A stretch of DNA of 64,000 nt from Clostridium sp. ZS2-4 (GCF_026719745.1 NZ_JAPPRQ010000015.1:124001-188000); one strand, 5' to 3'. Counted from the stretch's first letter, positions 19,061-27,893 are shown. Notes: a model not told the origin generated them from the sequence alone. Made by a program: numbers and translations.

Positions 19061-19150
19061 AGGTGTATAACATGTTTTACAATTATATAAATATTTTAAA
19101 AGAAAAACTAAAGTTATGGTAAAATAATAAATGATTAAATAGAAGTTTTG

Positions 19151-19197
19151 GAATAGTCTAACAATTTCCTTCGGCAAGGGAAGTTATTAGACTATTC
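19151..19197 (+). promoter_or_regulatory. stable leader hairpin upstream of the BglG-like gene
   Basis: GAATAGTCTAACAATTTCCTT can pair with AAGGGAAGTTATTAGACTATTC around a TCGGC loop. There is no T-run, so it is not a terminator. It ends 48 bases before the start of the truncated PRD regulator gene. It could be an RNA target or a mobile-element hairpin. Function is not known. Confidence 0.4.
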
Positions 19198-19244
19198 TCT
19201 GGTATAGGGTATTTGCTAAAATAAAATTAAGATGAGGTGAGAAA

Positions 19245-20084
19245 ATGCTTAATGAAAGAGAACTAAAAATAATAAATTTTTTGATTGATAAAGATCATTA
19301 CATTACTGGAGAGGAAATTTCATCTTTTATAGGGATCTCATCTAAAACCTTAAGAGTAGATATAAAAAACATAAATCAAAAGTTAAAAGCAGTAAATACA
19401 GAAATAGCTTGTGTAAAAGGAAGAGGATATATATTAGATACTTTAGATAAAAATGCCTTTAATAAAGAACTAATTAAACTATATGAACAAAAGGTTAAGA
19501 ATAAAAACTTTATTCCAACTACAGCTAGCGGGAGGAATGCCTATATTATAAAAAGATTATTGATATTAGAGCTTAAAGAAAACAAAGGTATAACTCATGG
19601 TGAGTTATGTGATGAATTATATATAAGCTTAACTACATTAAAAAGTGATTTGATAAATGTAAAAAAAAAGCTGCATAAATTTAATATAGAAATACTGAAA
19701 GATGGTTTGAAAGGGATTGCTTTAAGAGGTAGTGAAGATGATATTAGAAGCTGTATAAGCTATTTTATTTTCCGACGGGATGAAAACGATATTTTGGATT
19801 TTAAAAATGTGCAGGATATATTTAATAAAGATAAGGCTAAAGAAATAGAAGAGATATTAATAAAAGCTATAAATAGAAATAGTATAACAATTACAGATAT
19901 AAGCTTTTATAACCTATTAATTCATATTCTTATAGCAATTAAAAGAATTGAAAATAAAAACATGGTACAAGTAATTGAGTTCATAGATGAACTGAAAAAT
20001 ACCTTTGAATTTCAAGTGGCTGAGAGTATCGCAAATAGTATATTTGAAGCTACAAAAATAGAGAGTGTAAGTAGATTTGTGTAA
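19245..20084 (+). pseudogene. truncated BglG/MtlR-type transcriptional regulator
   Basis: The 279-aa reading starts with two helix-turn-helix regions (LNERELKIINFLI at residues 1-60; KRLLILELKENKGITHGELC near 105-165) followed by one PRD-like helical domain (about 190-275). Full family members are 600-700 aa and carry a second PRD plus PTS EIIB- and EIIA-like domains, all missing here. The reading ends inside a perfect 18-bp hairpin, so the gene was cut or has been capped by a palindromic insertion. A good AGATGAGGTGAG ribosome binding site remains. It may still make a DNA-binding fragment, but normal PTS control cannot work. No PTS target gene is adjacent. Confidence 0.65.
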
Positions 20085-20104
20085 AAACAAATCTACTTAC
20101 ACTC
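20063..20104. terminator. perfect 18-bp hairpin capping the truncated regulator gene
   Basis: GAGTGTAAGTAGATTTGT and its exact complement flank a 6-base loop. The stem contains the last codons of the regulator reading. TTATTT follows on the plus strand, so it may terminate transcription. Confidence 0.6.
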
Positions 20105-20128
20105 TTATTTCTATTGAATGTTTGTCAC

Positions 20129-20275
20129 TTATTCAATATTAAATGCTTTTTTAAATCCTTCTTCTAATTTATTATCAATTGTAAGCATGTGACCACCTTC
20201 ATCAGATATAATAACAGCATTTTTTGATTTTAAAAAATCTATTTCCTTATCATTTACTTTTCAAAAATGATCAAT
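20129..20275 (-). pseudogene. C-terminal tail of a hydrolase-like protein (alpha/beta-hydrolase-like)
   Basis: The minus strand reads KVNDKEIDFLKSKNAVIISD and then EGGHMLTIDNKLEEGFKKAF before its stop. The GGHMLTIDN segment resembles the histidine loop near the end of alpha/beta hydrolases, a tentative match. A TGA stands just before the KVND segment, and nothing upstream in the frame belongs to such a protein. Only about 45 codons survive. It is a dead fragment behind the TRIC gene. Confidence 0.4.
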
Positions 20276-20284
20276 AATTAACCA

Positions 20285-20959
20285 CTATAAGGTAAATTTT
20301 CCGTAAATACTGTTTTTATCACTAGTATCAATATTTAAAGTGGGAAGATTTAGATTATACTTTAAGGATAAAACACGTAAAGCAAAAGTTATAAAAAAGC
20401 ATATGTAAAGAGAAGCTATCTCAGGAATATAGCCGTATGAATAATACATAACTACAGCTCATGCAGCGGAGGCTGAAGCATAGATTTCTTGTTTTAGTAT
20501 TAAAGGAATATCTCTAATAAATACATCTCGTAATACTCCACCACCTACACCAGTGAGTACTCCCATGCAGACTATACTAAATAAATCAGTTAAATTATGA
20601 GTAATTGCAATTTTAGCTCCGAATGCTGTAAATGCACCTAAACCTACAGCATCAAGAATAACAAACAAGTTTAATTTATTTTTATCGTTTAAAACAAGTG
20701 AAGATCTCATTAATACGGGATATAGAAAAAAAGTGAATAATGCTGTAAGGATACTTACAACAAAATACTTGGGATCTATAAAAAGAGTTGGAGGAACATT
20801 TCCAATAAAAATATCTCTAAATAGCCCTCCGCCACATGCTGTAACAATAGATAAAGTGATAATTCCAAATAAGTCTAACTTTTTGCGTATTCCTGCTAAA
20901 GCGCCAGATATTGCAAATACAATAGTTCCTACAATGTCAAAAATATTTAACCAAATCAT
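20285..20959 (-). pseudogene. TRIC/UPF0126 family membrane protein gene with an in-frame TGA
   Basis: The first 166 codons encode a typical UPF0126 (TRIC cation channel-like) protein: a two-fold repeat with GGGLFRDIFIGNVPP and GGGVLRDVFIRDIPLI and about five helices. A TGA at 20459-20461 then interrupts it after EIYASASAA. The same frame continues without further stops for 57 codons, reading AVVMYYSYGYIPEIASLYIC and ending in LRVLSLKYNLNLP, exactly the family's last helix and tail. Full length would be about 224 codons, the normal size. The ribosome binding site AAAGGAGAG is intact. A single-base GGA-to-TGA change would explain it. Either a recent pseudogene, a truncated but expressed protein, or a sequence error. 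Confidence 0.8.
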
Positions 20960-21011
20960 ATTATTCTCTCCTTTGTTATATTATTTTCATATGTAAAATT
21001 TAATACATCTA

Positions 21012-21085
21012 TTTATAGTTTTGCGTAAAACTATAAAGACAGGGAATAAAGAGCATAGCTACTGCTTTTTATTCCCTGTCTTTTT
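21012..21085. terminator. two adjacent palindromes upstream of the TRIC gene
   Basis: TTTATAGTTTTGC with its complement forms a 26-base palindrome (21012-21037). It abuts a second hairpin (21035-21085) with the 16-bp stem AAAGACAGGGAATAAA, followed by TTTTT on the plus strand. They may terminate decayed genes on either strand or form the TRIC leader. Confidence 0.5.
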
Positions 21086-21099
21086 ATCTGAAAGATTCC

Positions 21100-21320
21100 T
21101 CATATTAACTAAGTTTACTATAAGTTGCCTCGTTGATGTCCCACTTAAGGGAGCTCTCCAGGGGTGTGTCTGATTATTGTGCAAGAACTGAAAGCTTCGA
21201 AATAAACCCAAAGTGTTGCTTATTTCTTTCTTCTACGGTTATCCAGAAGGATATCTCCAATAATCATCATCCACAAATATTAAAATTTACATTTTTTATT
21301 TTATGTACTGAATGTAAAAT
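21100..21320. other. GC-richer non-coding scrap
   Basis: This stretch is visibly richer in G and C than the surrounding intergenic DNA, for example GGGAGCTCTCCAGGGGTGTG. Short open segments exist in two minus-strand frames but stops and shifts break them. It looks like the remains of a gene or a structured RNA that I cannot identify. Confidence 0.3.
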
Positions 21321-21332
21321 TGTCAACAAAAA

Positions 21333-21659
21333 TTTGCATCTTCACTGTTAAAAGAAACTTTAAGAGATGCAGGATTCTTAATAAAAGAAGTAGAAGGTAT
21401 TCCAACAGCATTTGTTGCAGAATATGGAAGTAGTTCTCCTGTAATTGGTATTCTAGGAGAATATGATGCTCTTCCAGAGCTTTCACAAAAAGTAAATACT
21501 GTTAAAGAATCTGTAACTGAGAAAGGAAATGGACATGGATGTGGTCATAACCTACTTGGCGTAGGTGGTGTTGGTGCATGCCTTGCTGTAAAAGAAATGA
21601 TTGAAAAAGGTGAACTTTCAGGAACTGTATTAAGTATTTGTTTTCGTATTTATTCGTGA
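21333..21659 (+). pseudogene. internal fragment of an M20-family amidohydrolase (AbgB-like)
   Basis: A continuous reading of about 108 codons contains VIGILGEYDALPELSQK and the family hallmark GHGCGHNLLGVGGVGACLAV, which carries metal ligands of M20D/AbgB-type peptidases (p-aminobenzoyl-glutamate hydrolase group). It lacks the first 45 or so residues and everything after about residue 150, ending in unrelated FRIYS and a stop. Intact proteins are about 390-480 aa. It cannot be functional. Confidence 0.8.
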
Positions 21660-21786
21660 GTTGATTGAAAAAAATACTAATAATACGATAAGATACGTAA
21701 TGAAAATATAATTTTAATTATTATAAATTGAATTACACTATATTATATTGAAAATCAGTGATTTATATAGAAATAGGAGAATTAAT

Positions 21787-22056
21787 ATGGTAGATAAAAA
21801 ATTGACTAAAAGGGATATACAGGCAATAAATACAAGAAAAAAAATATATGACATAGCTATGGAATTAATAAAAAAAGAGGAATTTTATAATGTAAGTATC
21901 AATCAAATATGTAAAGAAGCAGAAGATATTACGAGAAGTATAGTAATATTTGGTAGAGGTATTATATATGATTGGTGTTTACATAATGGAGAGTATGATT
22001 TAGAAAAAGAAATGAGAAAAAGGTTGAGTGTGTTTGTTAAGTGTTTTAAATTATAA
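21787..22056 (+). pseudogene. TetR-family regulator with a large internal deletion
   Basis: The reading begins at an ATG behind AGGAGAATTA and encodes a TetR-type N-terminus (RKKIYDIAMELIKKEEFYNV, SINQICKEAE). It then jumps from the middle of the helix-turn-helix to the family's C-terminal end (GRGIIYDWCLHNGEYDLEKE). The product would be 89 aa instead of about 190. The frame is kept across the joint, but the recognition helix and ligand pocket are gone. It follows the M20 fragment. Confidence 0.75.
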
Positions 22057-22086
22057 AAACAATTATAAAGAGTGAGTTACTTAGAA

Positions 22087-22130
22087 CTTATTTAAGAAGT
22101 TAATTATGGCACCTTAAATAAGCTTTTTTT
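22087..22130 (+). terminator. hairpin terminator after the TetR remnant
   Basis: CTTATTTAAG and CTTAAATAAG pair around a 16-base loop and are followed by CTTTTTTT. Confidence 0.75.
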
Positions 22131-22266
22131 ATATTGTTTATCCGAATATGAAAATAAGAATCTATTATAAAGATTTTTCAATATAGTAAAAGGGCAGCGT
22201 AATTTAAGATATAATAAAATAATAGATAATTATAGTTCAAGTAGATATAAGTGAAAGGATAAAGAT

Positions 22267-22953
22267 TTGAAAATGAGAATAAATAAACTTTTTAGTAATT
22301 TCGGTATATGTTCAAGAAAAGAAACCAATAGACTTATTGAGGAAAATAGAATAATAGTAAATGGGCAACTTTGTGAACCAGGACAGTGGGTAGAAGAGAC
22401 GGATATTATTCTTATTGATAATGAGCCTATTCAAGTGAAAGATAAAATTTATATTGCATTAAATAAACCAGTAGGAATTACTTGCACTGCAGCGAAAGAA
22501 GTGGAAAGCAATATAATTGATTTTATGAATTATCCAGAATATATTTTTCCAGTTGGAAGATTAGATAAAGCATCTCAAGGATTAATATTAATGACAAATG
22601 ATGGAGATTTGGCAAATAAAATTTTAAAATCAGAAAATGAACATGAGAAGGAATATATAGTAACTGTTGATAAACCTTTTGATGATTTTTTTATGAAAGC
22701 AATGTCCAAAGGAGTGGAAATTTGTGAAGTTAGGACAAAGCCCTGCAAAGTGAGTAGAGTTAGTGAAGATACTTTTCGTATTATTCTTACCCAAGGACTT
22801 AACAGACAAATTCGCAGAATGAGCAGATATTTTGGATATACAGTTGTTCAACTGGAACGTATCAGAATTATGAATATAAATATTGATGGGATAGATATTG
22901 GCAAGTGGCGTAATCTTACAGAGAAAGAGGTAATAGGATTAAGCGATGTATAG
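22267..22953 (+). CDS. rluF: 23S rRNA pseudouridine synthase, RluF type
   Basis: The 228-aa product has an N-terminal S4 RNA-binding domain (residues 3-50) and a RsuA-type catalytic domain with Asp100 in GRLDKASQG. The segments NEHEKEYIVTVDKPFDD, TQGLNRQIRRMSRYFGY and LERIRIMNI match RluF, which modifies U2604 of 23S rRNA in E. coli, better than RluB or RsuA. A TTG start at 22267 lies seven bases after GAAAGGA; an ATG two codons later is the alternative. It is a stand-alone gene. Confidence 0.88.
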   Translation: MKMRINKLFSNFGICSRKETNRLIEENRIIVNGQLCEPGQWVEETDIILIDNEPIQVKDKIYIALNKPVGITCTAAKEVESNIIDFMNYPEYIFPVGRLDKASQGLILMTNDGDLANKILKSENEHEKEYIVTVDKPFDDFFMKAMSKGVEICEVRTKPCKVSRVSEDTFRIILTQGLNRQIRRMSRYFGYTVVQLERIRIMNINIDGIDIGKWRNLTEKEVIGLSDV

Positions 22954-23061
22954 AAAAGTATATCCATTAGGGGTAGGAAGGTTTTTGTGGGGATGATAAC
23001 AAATTATAAATAACAGTAAATAGAAATTTAAAGAAGTTATATATTTAACAATAAAACTTCT

Positions 23062-23100
23062 TAAGTTATCTCAAAGTAGAAACTGCTTTGAGATAACTTA
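23062..23100 (-). terminator. hairpin terminator of the molbindin gene
   Basis: TAAGTTATCTCAAAG and its complement form a 15-bp stem just past the stop codon of the minus-strand Mop gene. Confidence 0.7.
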
Positions 23101-23110
23101 TCAAAAGTAA

Positions 23111-23323
23111 TTAGTCTTCTTTCATAAACATTACAGATGTTGCTTTGATTAAAGCTGTAATTTCCTCACCAACTTTAATATCCATATCTTCTAATGAACT
23201 TTTAGTAATAACACCAACTATTCTTTGTCCATTTCCAATTTCTAATTCAACTTCAGAATTAACCATACCTTTTGTTACATTTACAACTTTTCCTGTAATT
23301 TTATTTCTTCCACTAATTTTCAT
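23111..23323 (-). CDS. mop: single-domain TOBE protein (molbindin, Mop)
   Basis: From the ATG at 23323, preceded by AAAAGGAGATA, the product is 70 aa and consists of one TOBE/Mop domain (MKISGRNKITGKVVNV, EVELEIGNGQRIVGVITKSS). Such proteins form hexamers that bind molybdate or tungstate in the cytoplasm. Length and sequence fit clostridial MopI to MopIII. No molybdate transporter is adjacent. Confidence 0.88.
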   Translation of the reverse strand: MKISGRNKITGKVVNVTKGMVNSEVELEIGNGQRIVGVITKSSLEDMDIKVGEEITALIKATSVMFMKED

Positions 23324-23540
23324 ATATGTATCTCCTTTTCTAAAAGTAAAATATGACACAATTATATAATATTTTTTAATATTATGCAATAATTTACATG
23401 GAATTTTTTAAAAATTAAACATATTATTACATCATATGTTTAAATGCTTATATTAATATAAGAAAATATAGATAATAATATTTAATTCTGTAATAGAAGA
23501 AACTAATCGTAAATATATTAAGGTTGGTTATAAACTTTTG

Positions 23541-23560
23541 TTGTTATCATACGATAACAA
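23541..23560. promoter_or_regulatory. operator-like 20-base dyad
   Basis: TTGTTATC and GATAACAA flank a 4-base centre, 40 bases before the start of the next gene. The size and symmetry are those of a repressor dimer site. I do not recognise the regulator. It differs from cre and from clostridial LexA sites. Confidence 0.5.
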
Positions 23561-23599
23561 TATCATTGGAAAATTTTTATATAAAGTGGTGAGAGAATA

Positions 23600-24526
23600 A
23601 TGACGATATCTGCAAATGATGTTAATAATATATTTTTGAAAAACTACATGTCACAGATGAAAGATAATATTAACAATAATGCAACAATAGAAAATAATGA
23701 TAAAAATTTAAATAAAGCAGTAGAAAAGTTTGCTTTTGAAGTAATGTTAAATGAAATGATGGAGAATACAGGGAATCCAATGATGAAAGATTTTGTATCA
23801 GCTGCCTTGAATGATGTGGACGGTAATTCACTAGAAAATTTAAGTGATTTTAATTCAGCTATGAGAAGTGCAAGTTATCAACAGGCATCTTTGGTAGGTT
23901 ACAGTAACGGAACACATGATACCTTTAGTGGATTGGGTTTAAAAGCTTCTAAGTATGAGTCAAATTTAAATCCTGGAGCAATAAGCAATACTTCAGGGGA
24001 TTATGGTGAAAAGTCCTATGGAGCATGGCAGTTTTCTTCAAAAACAGGTTCTTTGGATTCTTTCGTAAAGTGGCTTAAAAGCAAGGATGGAGAGTTTTAT
24101 TCTAAACTTTCAGAAGCTAAGAGTAGAGATGAAAATAAATTTGGTAAAAATTTTGATGCTGAATGGATAACCATAGCTTTGACTAATAAGGATAAGTTTA
24201 TGAAACTTCAGCAGGATTATGTAAAACAATCTTATTATGATACGGCTGCACAAACTTTAAAATCCAAATTTGGTTTCGATATAAATCAAAGAAGTGATGC
24301 TTTAAAGGAAAGCCTATGGTCTACGGTAGTTCAGCATGGGGTAAGAGGAACTGAAGACATATTTTCAAAGTTAAATTTAAGCAAGGATGATAGTGGTATT
24401 ATAAATGATTTATATAATGAACGTCAGAAGGTTAATATCTATTTTAGGAGCAGTTCTGAACAAGTAAAACGAAGTGTATACAATAGATTTACTAGAGAAA
24501 AGCAAGATATGCTTAATATGCTGTAG
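23600..24526 (+). CDS. putative peptidoglycan-hydrolase-like protein (phage-lysin-like C-terminal domain)
   Basis: The 308-aa protein lacks a signal peptide. Residues about 115-260 contain KYESNLNPGAISNTSGDYGE and KSYGAWQFSSKTGSLDSFVK. This is the GD-rich, YGxWQ pattern of lysozyme-like or transglycosylase-like domains found in phage tail and endolysin proteins. The first 100 residues are helical, with FEVMLNEMMENTGNPMM, loosely like rod-binding segments of flagellar FlgJ; that comparison is weak. A palindromic operator sits in front. The ribosome binding site GTGGTGAGAG is adequate. No other phage genes are nearby. The function is a guess from the fold pattern. Confidence 0.55.
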   Translation: MTISANDVNNIFLKNYMSQMKDNINNNATIENNDKNLNKAVEKFAFEVMLNEMMENTGNPMMKDFVSAALNDVDGNSLENLSDFNSAMRSASYQQASLVGYSNGTHDTFSGLGLKASKYESNLNPGAISNTSGDYGEKSYGAWQFSSKTGSLDSFVKWLKSKDGEFYSKLSEAKSRDENKFGKNFDAEWITIALTNKDKFMKLQQDYVKQSYYDTAAQTLKSKFGFDINQRSDALKESLWSTVVQHGVRGTEDIFSKLNLSKDDSGIINDLYNERQKVNIYFRSSSEQVKRSVYNRFTREKQDMLNML

Positions 24527-24599
24527 AAAAATTTTTATTAATTAAGGAATTTATATTTAACAATAAAAATTATCAAGATGAAGTCAGTTTTACAAACAT

Positions 24600-24631
24600 A
24601 AAGAGTCTTGCAACTTTTGCAAGACTCTTTA
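24600..24631. terminator. bidirectional terminator between lysin-like gene and beta-amylase
   Basis: AAAGAGTCTTGCA and TGCAAGACTCTTT form a 13-bp stem between the two convergent genes. Confidence 0.85.
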
Positions 24632-24638
24632 TAATCTA

Positions 24639-26084
24639 CTAATGCTTATTAATTAAGTCACGATAATATCTATTTGATTCTCCATAAACAGCATCATTTA
24701 TTCTCAAAATAGTAAGTCCATTATAATAATGATTGTCTATAGCGTCATTAATATTGTTCCAAAACCATGCATCATCATTTCCACCATTTAAACCATTTTC
24801 ACCTTTAATCTCTAATCCAACATTATGAGCGGCATCTCCTACCCAACCAACTAATGTTTTTGGGGCTGATGTAGGTTCAGAGTTTCCATCACTCATTTCT
24901 AAACAAGTAAAATGTAGTGTAACTTTACCATTAAATTCTTTTGCCATTTTAAGAATAGGGTTATATCCATATCCATTTGATTGGCTGAAATCTGTATTGA
25001 CAAGTCCTGCATTAATTTCTGCAGTTCTTGGATAACTATCATTATTAATCTGCCAATGAACACCTGGAATTTTAATTCCTAATTGTACATTAGATAACTG
25101 ATTATCAAAAGCTTGCTCAGCATAGTTAATCATATTTCTTCCGTGATTAACCAATTCTTTGTTATACCACTCAATAAAATCCCTTCCATATTGTGAATCT
25201 AAATAGGCTCTACCAGAACTATAAAAGAAGTTTTCGCCATCCATAGGAGGTCTTATTTCAGAAATATCTGTTAGAGTTATTCCCCAAGCTTTATTTATTC
25301 CTTGTAAGTCATTATATTTTTCCAACATAGAATTTCTAAAATCATCTTGTGCTACATTAGAGTAACATTGTAAATATCCTTTGTTTGGATATCCACTGAA
25401 TTTATTTCCTGCATCATGTGAGTTATATGAAGGATAACGAAGTTCACCAGATGCACCACAGCTTATATTTAATTCAAGGAAATCGTTTGCAAATGAACTA
25501 TAATGGTTTTCAAAATCGTTCATAAAATCAACATATTCATTTTTTATTAAATCATCTATCCATAATGATAAATATTCAGCACTTGCGTTACCTAATTCGC
25601 TTTTATATTTTAAATCATCCCAATCTAAAGTTTTTCCTAAATAGTTTTTACCATGATATTTGCTCCATACCCATTTTGGAAGGTAGGAAGTATATGTATC
25701 TCCTACATTACCACCACATTGATGAAAGGACATAATAGGAACAATTTTCAAACCAGAATCTTTGATTGCTTTAAATACACTATCATAATAAGTCCAATCA
25801 AATTGATTATCTACATCTTTTTCTACATCTCCCCACCAAACATCTACACTTACTGCATCTACACTCATATCTTTTGCCATATTCAATTCGTTTTTAAATT
25901 CATTCCAGTCATTAACATGAAGCGGTGCCATTACATTTGAAGTGAAAGAACTACTGGTTTGTGCATAAGCATTTACAGGCTTGCCTGCAACAAAAAGACT
26001 TGAAAACATTAAAATAGAAGCAATAAAGCAACCTGTTTTTTTTAGTATCAATTTTGACAATTTGACTTTAACCATAAGGTTCAT
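24639..26084 (-). CDS. secreted beta-amylase (GH14)
   Basis: The 481-aa precursor has a signal peptide (cleavage near VNAYAQ, residue 40) and a full GH14 barrel. SVDVWWGDVEKD and FHQCGGNVGD are signature segments. Glu214 in GASGELRYPSY matches the general acid, and Glu429 in LEIKGENGL the general base, of plant and Bacillus beta-amylases. It releases maltose from non-reducing ends of starch. Bacillus enzymes of about 546 aa carry a C-terminal CBM20 starch-binding domain, which is absent here. A palindromic cre box lies about 75 bases upstream, so CcpA repression is likely. It works with the GH13 enzyme and the maltodextrin transporters. Confidence 0.95.
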   Translation of the reverse strand: MNLMVKVKLSKLILKKTGCFIASILMFSSLFVAGKPVNAYAQTSSSFTSNVMAPLHVNDWNEFKNELNMAKDMSVDAVSVDVWWGDVEKDVDNQFDWTYYDSVFKAIKDSGLKIVPIMSFHQCGGNVGDTYTSYLPKWVWSKYHGKNYLGKTLDWDDLKYKSELGNASAEYLSLWIDDLIKNEYVDFMNDFENHYSSFANDFLELNISCGASGELRYPSYNSHDAGNKFSGYPNKGYLQCYSNVAQDDFRNSMLEKYNDLQGINKAWGITLTDISEIRPPMDGENFFYSSGRAYLDSQYGRDFIEWYNKELVNHGRNMINYAEQAFDNQLSNVQLGIKIPGVHWQINNDSYPRTAEINAGLVNTDFSQSNGYGYNPILKMAKEFNGKVTLHFTCLEMSDGNSEPTSAPKTLVGWVGDAAHNVGLEIKGENGLNGGNDDAWFWNNINDAIDNHYYNGLTILRINDAVYGESNRYYRDLINKH

Positions 26085-26157
26085 CTCCTTTTTTAAATAA
26101 GTATCATTTTAAAACATAGTTTTACTTTTAATAACTAACTGGATAAAAAGACAATAC

Positions 26158-26177
26158 TTTTGCAAACGTTTGCAAAT
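26158..26177. promoter_or_regulatory. cre box for beta-amylase
   Basis: TTTGCAAACGTTTGCAAA is a perfectly symmetrical cre sequence, upstream of the minus-strand beta-amylase gene. Confidence 0.85.
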
Positions 26178-26329
26178 ACTTTTAATTTATTATATCATAA
26201 AATATTAAAAATGGAAATAAATTGATAAAAAATCATTTGATTGTCAAAATAAACGATATATAATTAAGTTTGTATATTGGTTGGAGATTCATAATAAATT
26301 TATAGGTTCGTATGATAAGATATTGAAAT

Positions 26330-26372
26330 AATAAAACTAACAGAATGTATATCACATTTTGTTAGTTTTATT
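26330..26372. terminator. terminator after the alaX gene
   Basis: AATAAAACTAACAGAATGT pairs with its near-complement around a short loop, and T-runs follow. It lies just past the minus-strand alanyl-tRNA editing gene. Confidence 0.8.
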
Positions 26373-26385
26373 TTGACAAGAAAAA

Positions 26386-27606
26386 TTAACAATTTTTAGA
26401 GCTAGATAGTATATAGTCTTTAACTTTATTATAGGCATATTCTATTGATGAATCTAGATTATTGTTATTTTTCCCACCGCCTTGTGCAGAAAAATCACTT
26501 CCGCCGCCTTTTCCGTCAATTAAGGTTATAGCATCCTTTAGAAGGTGATTCATGCTGAGGATATGTAAGTCTTTTGAACGCATGAACAAAAGTTGTGCCT
26601 TATCTTCAGATTTTACTGCAAATAAAACTATAACATTTGGAAAGGATACTAATTTTGATGCCAAGTTATTAATATATTTTAAATCAGCATTTTCATATAT
26701 AGACTTAAGTATCTTTATATCTTTTATACTTTCACAGGAATTTAGCATATTTTGAACTTCATATCTAGCAACCTCTTCGTTTAAATCCCTTTTTTCAGCA
26801 AGGGCTCTATTAAGTTCTTTTTTTAGTCTTTCTACTTCACATAATACATTACTATCACTGCAGGACAAAAGATTTGACATCTTTTCTATTGATTCATGCT
26901 TGTAAAAATAGTCGGAAACTGCTCTTGAGCCACAAACAAAATGAATTCTTATACCATTTTTGTATTTTTCAAACTTAATAATTTTAATTAACTGAACTTC
27001 AATTGTTGAATTAGGATGTGTTCCGCAACAAGCATTTATATCAATATTTTCAATTTTAACTATTCTAATTTTTTCATCAGTTTTTGGTGGAGCTTTTCTA
27101 AGGCGTAATTTTTTAAGTTCAGCTTTGCTTGGATATAATATTTCTACATTAATATTGCTAAAAATTATTTTATTAGCATCTTCTTCAGCTTTTTTAATTT
27201 CATCTTTTCCAATAAGTTTATCAATATCAATAGTTGAAGATTCTTTCCCAAGATGAAAACCAATAGTATTAGAATTAAATGATTCAACAAGACAAGCAGA
27301 AAGTAAATGCTGACCAAGGTGTTGCTGCATATGGTCATATCTTTTCTCCCAATCTATGCTGCATTTAACTCTATGAATTTTCATAGGATTTCTTTCAGTT
27401 ACATGATATATTCTCCCATTTTCTTCGTATACATAGGTTACTGGAATAGAATTTATGTAACCAGTATCACTTGGCTGCCCTCCACCTTCTGGGTAAAAGC
27501 AGGTTTTATCAAGTTCAATATGATATGTATTATCTTTCTCAAGTATATTTATGATCTCAGCTGTAAATTCTTTTTGATATGGATTTTCATAATAAAGTTT
27601 TTGCAA
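26386..27606 (-). CDS. alanyl-tRNA editing protein, AlaX-L type with DHHA1 domain
   Basis: The 406-aa protein resembles the editing half of alanyl-tRNA synthetase without its catalytic core. It has a beta-barrel N-domain (FYPEGGGQPSDTG), the zinc motifs HLGQH and CCGTH that deacylate Ser- or Gly-tRNA(Ala), a coiled-coil, and a C-terminal DHHA1 domain ending in GKGGGSDFSAQGGG. This is the long AlaX class. The first codon is TTG, about ten bases after AGAAGGAG. It is a single gene followed by its own terminator. Confidence 0.9.
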   Translation of the reverse strand: MQKLYYENPYQKEFTAEIINILEKDNTYHIELDKTCFYPEGGGQPSDTGYINSIPVTYVYEENGRIYHVTERNPMKIHRVKCSIDWEKRYDHMQQHLGQHLLSACLVESFNSNTIGFHLGKESSTIDIDKLIGKDEIKKAEEDANKIIFSNINVEILYPSKAELKKLRLRKAPPKTDEKIRIVKIENIDINACCGTHPNSTIEVQLIKIIKFEKYKNGIRIHFVCGSRAVSDYFYKHESIEKMSNLLSCSDSNVLCEVERLKKELNRALAEKRDLNEEVARYEVQNMLNSCESIKDIKILKSIYENADLKYINNLASKLVSFPNVIVLFAVKSEDKAQLLFMRSKDLHILSMNHLLKDAITLIDGKGGGSDFSAQGGGKNNNNLDSSIEYAYNKVKDYILSSSKNC

Positions 27607-27792
27607 AGTTAAACAACTCCTTCTGTTGATTATGCTGTCTATAGCAATACATAACTACATTTTAACATAAAAAATTTTAAAGTCACACTAATGTGATTGG
27701 TAATATTCTAAAGGGTTGTAGATTTATATTTAAAAAAATATAAAAAATATACTGAAAATTCAGAAAAATATCTTTTAATTTTTGTTAAGACA

Positions 27793-27801
27793 TGTTATAA
27801 T
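27793..27801 (+). promoter_or_regulatory. extended -10 promoter candidate for the RNase J transcript
   Basis: TGTTATAAT is a TGn extended -10 box in the gap before the RNase J gene. If used, it starts a leader of about 590 bases that includes the heptamer array and the first copy of the duplicated hairpin element. Confidence 0.45.
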
Positions 27802-27893
27802 ATAAACAAGAAGAATAAAAAAATTCTTCTAGCAAACCCTAATTAATTAAGTCAAAAGGTTAGTTTTAAAGTAAAGAAGTATATGTAGTCAAA

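Noticed and set aside
20459-20461. Selenocysteine at the TGA in the TRIC gene
   Set aside because: No stable hairpin follows the TGA at SECIS distance, and the family has no cysteine or selenocysteine at this place.
21100-21320. A structured RNA such as 6S, SRP RNA or a riboswitch in the GC-richer scrap
   Set aside because: I could not match any conserved core of these RNAs. The broken open segments fit a dead gene equally well, so I left it unnamed.
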